Notes: a model not told the origin generated them from the sequence alone. A stretch of DNA of 64,000 nt from Pseudoflavonifractor sp. Marseille-P3106 (GCA_900169975.1 LT827124.1:62001-126000); one strand, 5' to 3'; shown: positions 1 to 8,857, numbered from the stretch's first letter. Numbers and translations are program-made.

Positions 1-2
1 CC

Positions 3-1544
3 CGGGATGAGGTGGAGCGGGTCAACAAGGCCTTTGCTTCCATGGAAGACGGGGGATCCGGGACCCGCGCCACTCCGGTGAGCGGCTTTTTTACCAGCCG
101 GTATGAGGCACCGGAGGATTTGGACTTTGCGGAATTTTTGCGCTATTTTCCTGATGACGGGACCCTGAGCGCCGAAAACCGGGCGGAGTCCGACGCGCTG
201 GCCGCCCTGCCCGGCTATCCCTGGGGAGATTCGGTGGGCGACATGCCCATCCACCGCATTCCGCGCGCCTCGGTGGACGAGGCCCTCTCCCGCTACGCCG
301 GCATCACCGCGGCGGAGCTGGCCGACACCTCCGGCGTGCCCTATCTGGAGGAATACGACGCCTGGTACACCTTCACCAGCGACTTCGGCCCAGGCACCTT
401 CCACTGCGTGGGGGGCGAGGCGGAGGGAGACACGGCCCGCCTGTGGGCCGCGCCCGGAGAGGACGGCAGCCGGGCGGAGCTGACGCTCCGAAAAGAGGGA
501 GAGAACTGGTTCATCCGCTCCTTTCTGGACAGTGGACCGGACCCGGGGCGGACGCTGAAGGGGTTCCTCTCGGAATGGAAGGCCGAGGAGATTGGATCTG
601 TTTCCTGGGGAGGACCCAACGAAGACCCTGCCGCGGAGGTGCTGGCCCCCATGGTGCGCGCTTCAATGGAGCGCACTGTGGACCACAATGCGCTTACTTT
701 GAACGGCTCGGACACCGATGTGGTGTGGAGTCTGGATGTTTATCTGGGGGACAAGGACGCGGGGGGCTGGTCCGGGGAGGACGCGGTGCACCTGTGGGCG
801 GGTCTGGAGGAGAACCTGGTGGAGATCTTTGCCGGAGAAAACCTCCCCAGAGGGCGGCTCTTTGTGGAAGATGAGGCCCTCTATCAGTTCCTCCGTACCC
901 AGAACGACAGACCCGATCACATTGACCGGGCGGCCTATGCGTCATACAGGGACACGGTGGACGCCTACTTTGACGCCCGGCGGACAGAGGCCTGGGACGG
1001 GGGTTTTTCCTCCTGGGAGCTGACGGATTTTTTCCCGGTGGCCGAGAATGAGGGCCGGAACGCACAGGTCTATGCGATGGCGGCGGCCTACCGCGCCGAT
1101 CCCCCGGAGAAAGCCGCCCGAATGCTGGCGGGCGGGATGTATGTGGACAGCACCCTCCGGGCCCACGGCCTGGACTGGCGCCCGGTTTATCTGCTGGCGG
1201 TGGACGGAAGGGCGGTTCATGTCACCGGCGACGGTCGGGCCGAGGATGTCGACCTGACCGATGACGGCGAGGCGGAGATCGTGGCCTATCTTCCGGGGAA
1301 TGCCAGGGGCGTGGTGATCTATGACCTGTCCGGCGGAAAGCTGACAGGGCTGGACGTCAATCAGACGCTGGGCTGCCGAGGCTCCGACTATGCGGGGAAC
1401 ATCGGCAACATCCGGGAGGAATATTCCAACTGTATAGAGGCCTTTTTTGGAGAAGACGGGGCGGGCGTCTCCAAGATCTATCGCTATACCGCCGCCCGCA
1501 CACTGGAATATGTCTGCGGCCTGGACGAGGCCCTGCGGAGGTAA
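3..1544 (+). CDS. 5'-truncated hypothetical protein
   Basis: The reading frame is open from the left edge (position 3) to a TAA at 1542-1544. A GTG at 12 could be read as a start, but no ribosome-binding site precedes it and the frame continues upstream, so I take this as the C-terminal ~514 residues of a longer gene. The protein is acidic, rich in Trp, Tyr and Gly, and has no transmembrane segment in the visible part. I recognise no catalytic motif. The style (segments such as FAEFLRYFPDDG) resembles exported lipoproteins of Oscillospiraceae of unknown function, which is a weak impression only. It is followed by the separately promoted htpG, so the context gives no clue to its role. Confidence 0.7.
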   Translation, partial: RDEVERVNKAFASMEDGGSGTRATPVSGFFTSRYEAPEDLDFAEFLRYFPDDGTLSAENRAESDALAALPGYPWGDSVGDMPIHRIPRASVDEALSRYAGITAAELADTSGVPYLEEYDAWYTFTSDFGPGTFHCVGGEAEGDTARLWAAPGEDGSRAELTLRKEGENWFIRSFLDSGPDPGRTLKGFLSEWKAEEIGSVSWGGPNEDPAAEVLAPMVRASMERTVDHNALTLNGSDTDVVWSLDVYLGDKDAGGWSGEDAVHLWAGLEENLVEIFAGENLPRGRLFVEDEALYQFLRTQNDRPDHIDRAAYASYRDTVDAYFDARRTEAWDGGFSSWELTDFFPVAENEGRNAQVYAMAAAYRADPPEKAARMLAGGMYVDSTLRAHGLDWRPVYLLAVDGRAVHVTGDGRAEDVDLTDDGEAEIVAYLPGNARGVVIYDLSGGKLTGLDVNQTLGCRGSDYAGNIGNIREEYSNCIEAFFGEDGAGVSKIYRYTAARTLEYVCGLDEALRR

Positions 1545-1577
1545 GATGCGGAAATTGTAAATTTTCTTTGAACCCCC

Positions 1578-1606
1578 TTGAAAATTATGACACGAAGGAC
1601 TATCAT
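1578..1606 (+). promoter_or_regulatory. SigA-type promoter of htpG
   Basis: TTGAAA at 1578-1583 and TATCAT at 1601-1606 are separated by exactly 17 bases. The -10 box touches the left arm of the CIRCE palindrome, so a bound repressor would cover the start point. Confidence 0.8.
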
Positions 1607-1643
1607 AGCGTTAGCACTCTTGGGAAAAGAGTGCTAACGCTAT
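1605..1643 (+). promoter_or_regulatory. CIRCE operator (HrcA binding site)
   Basis: The core TTAGCACTC-N9-GAGTGCTAA (1611-1637) is the exact CIRCE consensus. Six further complementary bases on each side (ATAGCG / CGCTAT) extend the arms to 15 bp. CIRCE is the operator of the heat-shock repressor HrcA, usually found at groESL and hrcA-grpE-dnaK. Here it lies between the -10 box and the htpG ribosome-binding site, so htpG is predicted to be an HrcA-controlled class I heat-shock gene. Confidence 0.95.
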
Positions 1644-1681
1644 GTTTTTACAAAATAGCTTTGATATAGGAGGAGTCACCC

Positions 1682-3595
1682 ATGGCAAAGAAACAGTTTA
1701 AGGCGGAGTCGAAGCGGCTGCTGGATCTGATGATCAACTCCATCTACACCCACAAGGAGATCTTTCTCCGGGAGCTGATCTCCAACGCCAGCGACGCGGT
1801 GGACAAGCTGGCCTACAAGGCCCTCACCGACGACAAGGTGGGGCTGAACCGGTCGGAGTTCCGCATCCTTCTGACCGCCGACAAGGAAAACCGCACCCTC
1901 ACCGTCTCCGACAACGGCATCGGCATGACCAAGGAGGAGCTGGAGCAGAATCTGGGCACCATCGCCCGCAGCGGCTCCTTCCAGTTCAAGCAGGAGATGG
2001 ACAAGGCCGAAGCGGGCAAGGACGTGGACATCATCGGCCAGTTCGGCGTGGGCTTCTATTCGGCCTTCATGGTGGCCGACACCGTCACGGTCCGCAGCCG
2101 GGCCTACGGCGCCGAAGAGGCCTGGGAGTGGAAGTCCGACGGGGCGGACGGGTACACCGTGGAGCCCTGCGACAAGGCCGGCGTGGGCAGCGAGGTCATC
2201 CTCCACATCAAGGCGGACACCGAGGAGGAGGACTACGGTCAGTATCTGGAGCAGTACCGCATCGAGGGCCTGGTGAAGAAATATTCCGACTATGTCCACA
2301 CCCCCATCCGCATGGAGGTCACCAAGTCCCGCCAGAAGGAGAAGCCCGCCGACGCACCCGAGGATTATAAGCCCGAGTACGAGAGCTACACCGAGATGGA
2401 GACCCTCAACTCCATGGTGCCCCTGTGGCAGCGGCCCAAGAGCGAGGTGACCCGGGAGGAGTACAACCAGTTCTACAAGGAGAAGTTCGGCGACTGGGAG
2501 GATCCCCTGGCGGTGATCCACATCGCGGCCGAGGGTCAGATCGAGTACAAGGCCCTGCTGTTCATCCCCGCCCACGCCCCCTTCGATTATTACAGCAAGG
2601 ACTATGAGAAGGGCCTGCAGCTCTATTCCTCCGGCGTGCTCATCATGGACAAGTGCGCCGACGTGGTCCCCGATCACTTCAGCTTTGTCAAGGGCATCGT
2701 GGACTCCCCCGACCTGCCCCTGAACATCTCCCGTGAGACCCTTCAGCACACCCGGGCCCTCCATATCATGGAGAGCAGCGTGGAGAAGAAGGTCAAGGCC
2801 GAGCTGCTCAAGCTCCAGAAGGAGGACAAGGAGAAATACCTCACCTTCTGGAAGGGCTTCTCCCGCCAGCTCAAGTACGGCACAGTGAATCAGTACGGCG
2901 CCCACAAGGACGTGCTCCAGGACCTGCTGCTCTTCCCCTCCTCCGCTGGGGATGAGCTGACCACCCTGGCCCAGTACAAGGAGCGGATGAAGGAGGACCA
3001 GGCGTCCATCTTCTATTTGTGCGCCGAGAGCCTGGATATGGCCAGGAAGCTGCCCCAGGCCGAGCGGGTGCTGGACAAGGGCTACGAGATCCTCTACTTC
3101 ATCGACGAGGTGGACGAGTTTGTGGCCCAGACCCTGGTCAAATATGGGGAGAAGCCCTTCAAGGACGCCGGGGCGGCCGACGCCCTCCCCGAGAGCGACG
3201 AGGAGAAGGAGGCCAACGAGAAGAAGGCCGAGGCCAACAAGCCGGTGCTGGACTTTGTGAAAGAAGTTTTGGGCGACAAGGTCTCCGCCGTGCGGATCTC
3301 CAAGGTGCTCAAGTCCGCCCCTGTATGCATGACCGCCGAGGGCGGCGTGTCTCTGGAGATGGAGAAGTACTTCAGCCGCATGGAGGCCGGCGGCGGGGCC
3401 ATCAAGGCCGAGCGGGTGCTGGAACTCAACGCCGACAGCGCCGTCTACGGCGCGCTGGCCCAGGCTGTGGCCCAGGAGCCGGAGAAGGCCAAAAAGTACG
3501 CCGAGCTCCTCTATGACCAGGCCCTCATCATCGCGGGACTGCCCGTGGAGGACACCGCCCGCTACACCGAGCTGGTCTGCTCCCTGATGAACTGA
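1682..3595 (+). CDS. htpG: HSP90-family chaperone HtpG
   Basis: ATP-dependent cytoplasmic chaperone of the Hsp90 family, 637 residues, a normal bacterial length. The N-terminal GHKL ATPase shows RELISNASDA (about residues 30-39, with the Mg/ATP-binding Asn), DNGIGMT (about 77) and GQFGVGFYSAF. The middle segment SRETLQ carries the conserved catalytic Arg region, and a shorter C-terminal dimerisation domain follows a charged Glu/Lys stretch near residue 510. The ATG at 1682 follows AGGAGGAG at 1667-1675. The gene stands alone: it has its own promoter with CIRCE upstream and a hairpin repeat plus a strong terminator downstream. HtpG of Bacillus subtilis is not CIRCE-controlled, so the direct HrcA link is a difference worth noting. 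Confidence 0.97.
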   Translation: MAKKQFKAESKRLLDLMINSIYTHKEIFLRELISNASDAVDKLAYKALTDDKVGLNRSEFRILLTADKENRTLTVSDNGIGMTKEELEQNLGTIARSGSFQFKQEMDKAEAGKDVDIIGQFGVGFYSAFMVADTVTVRSRAYGAEEAWEWKSDGADGYTVEPCDKAGVGSEVILHIKADTEEEDYGQYLEQYRIEGLVKKYSDYVHTPIRMEVTKSRQKEKPADAPEDYKPEYESYTEMETLNSMVPLWQRPKSEVTREEYNQFYKEKFGDWEDPLAVIHIAAEGQIEYKALLFIPAHAPFDYYSKDYEKGLQLYSSGVLIMDKCADVVPDHFSFVKGIVDSPDLPLNISRETLQHTRALHIMESSVEKKVKAELLKLQKEDKEKYLTFWKGFSRQLKYGTVNQYGAHKDVLQDLLLFPSSAGDELTTLAQYKERMKEDQASIFYLCAESLDMARKLPQAERVLDKGYEILYFIDEVDEFVAQTLVKYGEKPFKDAGAADALPESDEEKEANEKKAEANKPVLDFVKEVLGDKVSAVRISKVLKSAPVCMTAEGGVSLEMEKYFSRMEAGGGAIKAERVLELNADSAVYGALAQAVAQEPEKAKKYAELLYDQALIIAGLPVEDTARYTELVCSLMN

Positions 3596-3645
3596 CCCAT
3601 TTTCTCTTAAAAGAGAAAGTGGGCAAAGAGAACTTTCATTCCATG
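3596..3645 (+). repeat. stop-codon-associated hairpin repeat, copy A
   Basis: Immediately after the htpG stop codon, 3596-3608 and 3611-3623 form a 13-bp stem (one G-T wobble) around a 2-base loop, followed by GCAAAGAGAACTT and CCAT. The same arrangement occurs after metI (29364-29411, minus) and, more diverged, after the second sugar permease gene (36878-36925). There is no T-run directly behind the stem, so it is not a standard terminator. Confidence 0.65.
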
Positions 3646-3723
3646 TGGTTCTTTCGAATTGGGAGATGGAATACCGGGTAATCGGTTCAGAACGATGGAA
3701 CCACGATCGAGATTTCGGTACAG

Positions 3724-3766
3724 AAAAGGCTTGCCGCCCGCAGAGCGCGGGCGGCAAGCCTTTTTT
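3724..3766. terminator. bidirectional intrinsic terminator between htpG and the D,D-carboxypeptidase gene
   Basis: A perfect 18-bp stem (3724-3741 with 3747-3764) has a 5-base loop, with A-run and T-run flanks. It lies between two convergent genes and can end transcription from both sides. Confidence 0.9.
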
Positions 3767-3783
3767 CTTCGGGGCGGGGGCGC

Positions 3784-5157
3784 TTATCGTCTGCGGCCCC
3801 GGTAATTGGAGCGGTAGACCCGGGGGGCTCTGCCGCCCCGGCGATTGCGGCGGGAGGGCCCCAGAAACAGGCGGCGCAGGAAGAAGATCAGAATGAGCAG
3901 TACCAGGACCAGCAGGAGGAGTTTCACCCACAGATGACTGAAAAAGCGCTGGATCTGGTCTATCACAAAGAGAAACTGGGAACGCTCCAGAGAAGAAGTG
4001 GCCACCAGCTCTATGGTGCCGTACTCTTTGCCCTCGTAGGAGAGGGTGATGGTGCCCAGAGGCTGCCCCTTTTCGATGGGGGCGTCCAGACGCTCGGGCA
4101 GGTCGATCTGCCGCTGGAAGGAGGCGGGGTCCAGATCGTTGGGGAGAGAGGCCTCCAGACTGCTGGCGGGCTGCACCGTCACATAGTCCTGATCTGCGCA
4201 AAGCTTGACGGGAATGGTGCCGATAGGGTCGATCCCGCTGAGTATGGTCTTGCGGGAAAAGTGGTTAAAGCCGTATTCCAGCAGGTTTTTGCTCTCTCGG
4301 AAATAGTTGTTTTCCACTGCGTTTCCTGCGGAGTCCTTCCAGTTGACGCCGCCCAGGATCACCCCGATCATCGTGCGGCCGTTCTTTTCCGCGGCGGATG
4401 CCAGACAATAGCCTGCCTCCGGAGTGGAGCCGGTTTTGATGCCGATGGCATACTGATAGAGGAAGCCCCGGACCCTGAAGTTGGACACCAGAGCGTTGGT
4501 GTCGTGGAGGACCCGTTCCGCATGGAGGTTGGTGGCGGGAACAGTGTAGCTCACCGAGGAGACGATCTGGCGGAAGTCGGGGTGCTTCATGGCCTCCAGA
4601 CACATCCGGGACACGTCCCGGGCGGTGGTGTAGTGGTCGTCGTCGTGGTAGCCGTGGGGATTCACAAAGTGCGTGCCCGTCATGCCCAATTCGGCGGCGC
4701 GCTGATTCATCAGGTCCACAAAGGCAGGGATGCTTCCGGCAACCAGAGAGGCCAGGGCGTTACAGGCCTCATTGGCCGAGGGGATGAGGGCGCAGTTCAG
4801 CAGGTCCCGGACGGTGAGGACCTCCCCCGGCTTCAGATCCTGGGTGGAGCCGCCCTCCCCGATGCCGGTGTAGAGGTCATCTCCCAGGGTGACCTGGGTG
4901 TCCAGGGACAGCTCGCCCCGGTCTATCGCCTCCGCAGTCAGAAGGCCGGTCATCACCTTGGTGATGCTGGCGGGGAAGCGGCGCTCGTCGGCGTTCTGTT
5001 CGTAGAGGACCTCGTCGTGGTCGGCGTCCAGCAGCAGGGCGGAGGCGGCGTTGACGGTAAAGCTGTCGCTTTCCTCTGTGGCGAGGGCCGGGGTCAAAAG
5101 GGTGGTCAGCAGGCTCAGCAGCAGAAAAAAAGCGGGGATAGAACGGTATTTTTTCAT
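3784..5157 (-). CDS. D-alanyl-D-alanine carboxypeptidase (DacA/DacF type)
   Basis: Penicillin-binding protein of the S11 family that removes the terminal D-Ala from peptidoglycan stem peptides outside the membrane. It has a signal peptide with the cleavage region TPALA near residue 26. The three active-site motifs are present: SITK with nucleophile Ser64 and Lys67, SAN at 127-129, and KTG at 241-243. A C-terminal domain is followed by a membrane anchor (about 410-432) and a very basic Arg/Gly tail. Length (457) and architecture fit DacF-type enzymes of clostridia, often involved in spore or vegetative wall maturation. It is divergent from the ComEA-like gene, with about 70 bp shared between them. 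Confidence 0.93.
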   Translation of the reverse strand: MKKYRSIPAFFLLLSLLTTLLTPALATEESDSFTVNAASALLLDADHDEVLYEQNADERRFPASITKVMTGLLTAEAIDRGELSLDTQVTLGDDLYTGIGEGGSTQDLKPGEVLTVRDLLNCALIPSANEACNALASLVAGSIPAFVDLMNQRAAELGMTGTHFVNPHGYHDDDHYTTARDVSRMCLEAMKHPDFRQIVSSVSYTVPATNLHAERVLHDTNALVSNFRVRGFLYQYAIGIKTGSTPEAGYCLASAAEKNGRTMIGVILGGVNWKDSAGNAVENNYFRESKNLLEYGFNHFSRKTILSGIDPIGTIPVKLCADQDYVTVQPASSLEASLPNDLDPASFQRQIDLPERLDAPIEKGQPLGTITLSYEGKEYGTIELVATSSLERSQFLFVIDQIQRFFSHLWVKLLLLVLVLLILIFFLRRLFLGPSRRNRRGGRAPRVYRSNYRGRRR

Positions 5158-5226
5158 AGGAAACTCCTGTCCGGTGTGTTATACTGATAACATATGATAT
5201 TATAGCAGAGGAGACCGAGGGGCGCA

Positions 5227-5631
5227 ATGGGGGAGCAGGGGAAGAAAATGAAACTTTCCGGGCCGGAGCATGCTGTCATCCTGCTGGCCGCCGTCTTTCT
5301 GGCCTTCACCGCCGGATGGTTTCTGCGGGGAGAACGGGCGGCGGAGCCGCTGCGGGTGGAGACGCAGCGGAAACTGGAGGTCACGGTCACCGCGCTGCCC
5401 GCGCCCACAGCCGTACCTGAGCGGGGGCTGGTGAACATCAATACCGCCGACGCTGAGACGCTGCAGACGCTGCCCGGGATCGGAGAAAAGCGGGCGGCGG
5501 ACATCGTGGCGGATCGGGCGGCCAACGGCCCTTACCGCTATCCGGAGGATCTCACCCGGGTGAGCGGGATCGGAGAGGAGACGCTGGCCGGGCTGCTCGG
5601 CCAGATTACAACGGGGGAGGAGAACGGATGA
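5227..5631 (+). CDS. ComEA-like helix-hairpin-helix DNA-binding protein
   Basis: Membrane-anchored DNA-binding protein of 134 residues. One N-terminal transmembrane segment (about residues 14-34) is followed by a linker and two helix-hairpin-helix motifs beginning with VNINTADAETLQTLPGIG, the signature of the ComEA family that binds incoming DNA during competence. The protein is shorter than Bacillus ComEA because it lacks the oligomerisation segment before the HhH domain. Its stop overlaps the start of the response-regulator gene (ATGA at 5628), so the two are translationally coupled. No other competence genes are in the window, so a role in transformation is inference from family only. Confidence 0.85.
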   Translation: MGEQGKKMKLSGPEHAVILLAAVFLAFTAGWFLRGERAAEPLRVETQRKLEVTVTALPAPTAVPERGLVNINTADAETLQTLPGIGEKRAADIVADRAANGPYRYPEDLTRVSGIGEETLAGLLGQITTGEENG

Positions 5632-6314
5632 AGATCCTGGTGGTGGACGACGAAAAGGTGCTGGTCAAGGGCATCAAATTCAACCTGGAGAGCGAGGGCT
5701 ATCAGGTGGAGGTGGGCTACGACGGGCAGGCCGCCGTGGACCTGGCCCGGGGCGGAGCCTTTGACCTCATCATTCTGGATCTGATGATGCCCCGTATCGA
5801 CGGACTCCAGGCCTGCATGCGGATCCGGGAGTTTTCCAACGTGCCCATCATTATTCTCACAGCCAAGGGAGAGGACGCCGACAAGCTGATGGGCTTTGAG
5901 TGCGGGGCGGACGATTACATCACCAAGCCCTTCAATATCCTGGAGCTGAAGGCCCGCATCAGGGCCCTGCTGCGCAGGGCGGGCATGGCTCATCAGCAGG
6001 GGGGCGGGGGGCGGCTGTCCATGGGGCACATCGCTCTGGACGCCGACGAGCGTTCGGCCTGGAAAGACGGAAAGCCGGTGGAGCTCACCGCCAAGGAATT
6101 CGACCTCATGGAGCTGCTCATGCGCAACCCCGGCCGGGTGTACAGCCGGGAGAACCTGCTCAATGTGGTGTGGGGGTATGAATATGCCGGAGATTACCGC
6201 ACGGTGGACGTCCACGTCCGGCGCCTCCGGGAGAAGCTGGAACTGGACCCGGCCAACCCGGAGTACATTCTCACCAAGTGGGGCGTGGGCTATTATCTGA
6301 AGAGCGGCGGCTGA
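5628..6314 (+). CDS. OmpR/PhoB-family response regulator
   Basis: Two-component response regulator of 228 residues. The receiver domain has the acidic pair near the N-terminus (VVDDEK), the phospho-acceptor Asp51 in LIILDLMMP, the switch Thr in ILTAKGE and Lys in DDYITKPF. The C-terminal winged-helix DNA-binding domain contains LTAKEFDLMELLMRNPGRV and the recognition-helix region RTVDVHVRRLREKLE. It lies in one operon with the histidine kinase and the GerMN lipoprotein, which are the likely partner and possible output. The target promoters cannot be told from the sequence. Confidence 0.95.
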   Translation: MKILVVDDEKVLVKGIKFNLESEGYQVEVGYDGQAAVDLARGGAFDLIILDLMMPRIDGLQACMRIREFSNVPIIILTAKGEDADKLMGFECGADDYITKPFNILELKARIRALLRRAGMAHQQGGGGRLSMGHIALDADERSAWKDGKPVELTAKEFDLMELLMRNPGRVYSRENLLNVVWGYEYAGDYRTVDVHVRRLREKLELDPANPEYILTKWGVGYYLKSGG

Positions 6315-6363
6315 GGCGGTATCCAGGTGCGGCTCCTTGGGGAGTGGGAAGAAGGTGACGGCC

Positions 6364-7800
6364 ATGGAGACGGAAGAATCGAAAAAGGTCCCGCTGTGGC
6401 GGTCGCTCCAGACCAAGTATGCCCTGACCTATATCGTGGTCATCGCCGCCGTGCTGATCCTGCTCAACACATATCCGGTGATGGCCTCCCAGCAGCTGGT
6501 GTTTCAGTCCAAGCAGACCTCGCTGCAAAGCCAGGCCACTGTGATCGCCTCCGCCCTGGCCGGGCCGGACGGGCTGAGCCGGGACGGAGTGATCCGGGTC
6601 ATGGAGGTGCTGGGAGACACGGGCCTGAGCCGGGTTTTGGTCACCGACCCCGCCGGAGTGGTGCTCTATGACAGCTCTGCCGCCTCCGGGGCGGTGGGGC
6701 GGTATGCTCTGCTGCGGGAGGTGACTTCCGCTCTGCGGGGGAACGACGCGTTTCGCTCTGACTATGCGGGAGGGGCCTTTCACAGCCGGGCTGCCACGCC
6801 GGTGGTCTATCGGGGCATGACGGCGGGCGCGGTATATGTGGATGAGTATGATGCCGAGCAGGGAAAGCTGTTGGTGGGGATCCAAAAGACGCTGCGCACC
6901 ATCTCGCTGGTCATTGCCCTGGTGGCGCTGGTGCTCTCAGCCGTATTCTCCAGGGCACTGGCCCGGCGGATCGCCGAGCTGCTGCGGGCCGTCCGGATCG
7001 TCCGGGCCGGAGAATACAGCCACCGCGTCCAGATGGGGGGCGGGGATGAGCTCAGTCAGCTGGCCGGGGAGTTCAATGCCCTCACCGGACGGCTCCAGAC
7101 CACGGAGGAAGTCCGCAGGCGCTTTGTCTCCGACGCCTCTCATGAACTCAAAACCCCCCTGGCCTCCATTCGCCTGCTCACCGACTCTATTTTGCAGACC
7201 GACAACATCGATCCGGATACGGTCCGGGAGTTTGTAGGGGACATTGGAGAAGAGGCCGAGCGGCTTCAGCGCATCACGGAGAAGCTGCTCACGCTCACCC
7301 GGCTGGACGCGGCGGTCACCGTGGCCACGGTGGCCGTGGACATGGAAGAGGTGATCCGCCGGGTGGCCCATATGCTGGAACCCCTGGCCCAGGCGGTGGA
7401 GGTGTCTATCGCGTTGGAGCTGGAAAAGGGACTGACCATCCGCTGCACCCGGGACGACCTCTATCAGATCGTGTTCAACCTGGTGGAAAACGGCGTGAAA
7501 TACAATCTGCCGGGGGGAACTGTCCGGGTGGCGACCCGCACCGAGATGGACCGTGCGGTGCTCGTGGTGGAGGACACCGGCGTGGGGATCCCCCAAGAGG
7601 ACATCACCAAGGTGTTCGACCGGTTTTACCGGGTGGACAAGGCCCGCTCCCGGGCGGCCGGGGGGACCGGCCTGGGGCTGTCCATCGTGCAGGATACGGC
7701 CCGGCGATACGGGGGCACGGTGCGGGCCCAGCGCCGGGAGACGGAGGGCACCCGCTTTCTGGTCACCTTTCCCCTGTACCGAGAGGGGGAGAGAGGATGA
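6364..7800 (+). CDS. HAMP-domain sensor histidine kinase
   Basis: Membrane sensor kinase of about 478 residues. Two transmembrane segments (about 20-40 and 180-200) flank an extracellular domain. A HAMP domain, a DHp domain with the phospho-acceptor His260 in SHELKTPLASI, and an ATPase domain follow, with N box (VENGVKYN), G1 (DTGVGIP) and G2 (GGTGLGLSI). I chose the ATG at 6364, preceded by AGAAGGTG, rather than the in-frame TTG at 6337, which lacks a ribosome-binding site. The gene follows its response regulator by about 50 bp and overlaps the next gene by 4 bp (ATGA). A PhoR- or WalK-like role is possible, but the stimulus is unknown. Confidence 0.94.
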   Translation: METEESKKVPLWRSLQTKYALTYIVVIAAVLILLNTYPVMASQQLVFQSKQTSLQSQATVIASALAGPDGLSRDGVIRVMEVLGDTGLSRVLVTDPAGVVLYDSSAASGAVGRYALLREVTSALRGNDAFRSDYAGGAFHSRAATPVVYRGMTAGAVYVDEYDAEQGKLLVGIQKTLRTISLVIALVALVLSAVFSRALARRIAELLRAVRIVRAGEYSHRVQMGGGDELSQLAGEFNALTGRLQTTEEVRRRFVSDASHELKTPLASIRLLTDSILQTDNIDPDTVREFVGDIGEEAERLQRITEKLLTLTRLDAAVTVATVAVDMEEVIRRVAHMLEPLAQAVEVSIALELEKGLTIRCTRDDLYQIVFNLVENGVKYNLPGGTVRVATRTEMDRAVLVVEDTGVGIPQEDITKVFDRFYRVDKARSRAAGGTGLGLSIVQDTARRYGGTVRAQRRETEGTRFLVTFPLYREGERG

Positions 7801-8720
7801 GAAGAAACGGACGGAGGGAGCGGACCCTGGCGGCGCTGATCCTGGCGGCGGCGCTGGTGTGTGCCGGCTGTGGAGAGAAACAGGCTTCCGGCGCGCCGCC
7901 AGAGGGACAGTACAGCGTCTATTTCATCACCAATCAGAACAGTCCGGGCAGCGGAGCACTGGCGTACGAATTTCGTGCGCTGCCCCCCGGCAGAGGCGCG
8001 GTGGACGGGCTGCTGCGCCTGCTGCTGGCCGGACCCGAGAGCAACGGGCTCACCTCTCCTTTCCCACGGGGGACCACTTTGCGCAGCTGGCGGGTGGACG
8101 GGGATCAGGCGGTGGTGGATCTGTCTGAGGCATATGGGGGCCTGTCCGGGGTGGATCTCTCCCTTGCCGACGGGTGTATCGCGCTGACCCTGTGCCAGCT
8201 GGAGGGGATCCATTCCGTTTACCTGACGGTGGAAGGCCGGCCCAGACCCTTCCGGGACAAGGTCCTCCATGCCTCCGATCTGCTTTTGGAGAACAGCCGG
8301 GAGGGGCCGTCGGAGCAGGAGGTCACCCTGTGGTTCCCCAGCGAAGCGGGGCTGACCCGGGAGACCCGGGTCCTGCGTCTGTCCATGGGGGATGACCCTG
8401 CTGTGGCCGCGCTCCAGGCTCTCTTGGGGGGGCCGGAGACCCCGGGGCTGGGGAAGGCGTGCCCGGAGGGGACCAAGCTCCTCTCGCTGGACCGGGATGG
8501 GACTGAATTCAGGGTCGATCTGAGCGGACAGTGGCTGGAGGGAAAAGAGGATCCGGCGTATCTCTGCGCCGTGGTGGACACGCTCTCCGAGTTGGAGCCC
8601 GGGGCAGCGGTGATGTTTCTGGTGGAGGGCGAGCCTCTGGAGCGCTTTGGGGGCGTTGATCTGACGCAGCCCATGCGTGCGCGGCCGCCGGAATCGGAAA
8701 GTGAGGCCCCCCAGGATTGA
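7797..8720 (+). CDS. lipoprotein with two GerMN domains
   Basis: Exported lipoprotein of 307 residues. The signal peptide ends in the lipobox LVCAGC, giving a lipid-modified Cys near residue 23. Two tandem GerMN-type repeats follow, the first covering about 35-150 and the second about 165-295, with the typical VDLS segments (VVDLSEAYGG, FRVDLSGQW). GerM of Bacillus is a lipoprotein needed for spore germination and cortex-related processes; GerMN domains also occur with LpqB-type partners of two-component systems in Actinobacteria. Translational coupling to the kinase gene (ATGA overlap at 7797) suggests a functional link with the sensor, perhaps as an envelope modulator. That link is inference. 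Confidence 0.88.
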   Translation: MRRNGRRERTLAALILAAALVCAGCGEKQASGAPPEGQYSVYFITNQNSPGSGALAYEFRALPPGRGAVDGLLRLLLAGPESNGLTSPFPRGTTLRSWRVDGDQAVVDLSEAYGGLSGVDLSLADGCIALTLCQLEGIHSVYLTVEGRPRPFRDKVLHASDLLLENSREGPSEQEVTLWFPSEAGLTRETRVLRLSMGDDPAVAALQALLGGPETPGLGKACPEGTKLLSLDRDGTEFRVDLSGQWLEGKEDPAYLCAVVDTLSELEPGAAVMFLVEGEPLERFGGVDLTQPMRARPPESESEAPQD

Positions 8721-8751
8721 GACCGGCGCAGCGGCGGAGCCTGCGCCGGTC
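8721..8751 (+). terminator. possible weak terminator after the GerMN gene
   Basis: A perfect 10-bp GC-rich stem (8721-8730 with 8742-8751) begins right after the stop codon. The T-rich run comes only at 8768-8772, so termination may be weak. Confidence 0.4.
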
Positions 8752-8794
8752 TCCGTGCGCTCAGGGCTTTTTTCTCGGCTTGAGGAGATTTTTC

Positions 8795-8823
8795 TTGACA
8801 ATCCCACCGCCGCCGTCTACAAT
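8795..8823 (+). promoter_or_regulatory. strong SigA-type promoter of the homocysteine synthase gene
   Basis: TTGACA at 8795-8800 and TACAAT at 8818-8823 with exactly 17 bases between them. No S-box or T-box leader fits in the roughly 25 bases between the start point and the coding region, so no RNA-level methionine control is visible here. Confidence 0.85.
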
Positions 8824-8857
8824 AAACCAAATTTCCCGGAAGAAAGGATGACCGCCC

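Noticed and set aside
1676-4201. 841-residue minus-strand open frame across htpG
   Set aside because: It is antisense to a perfect htpG, has low-complexity Leu/Gly/Val composition typical of shadow frames in GC-rich genes, and lacks a ribosome-binding site.
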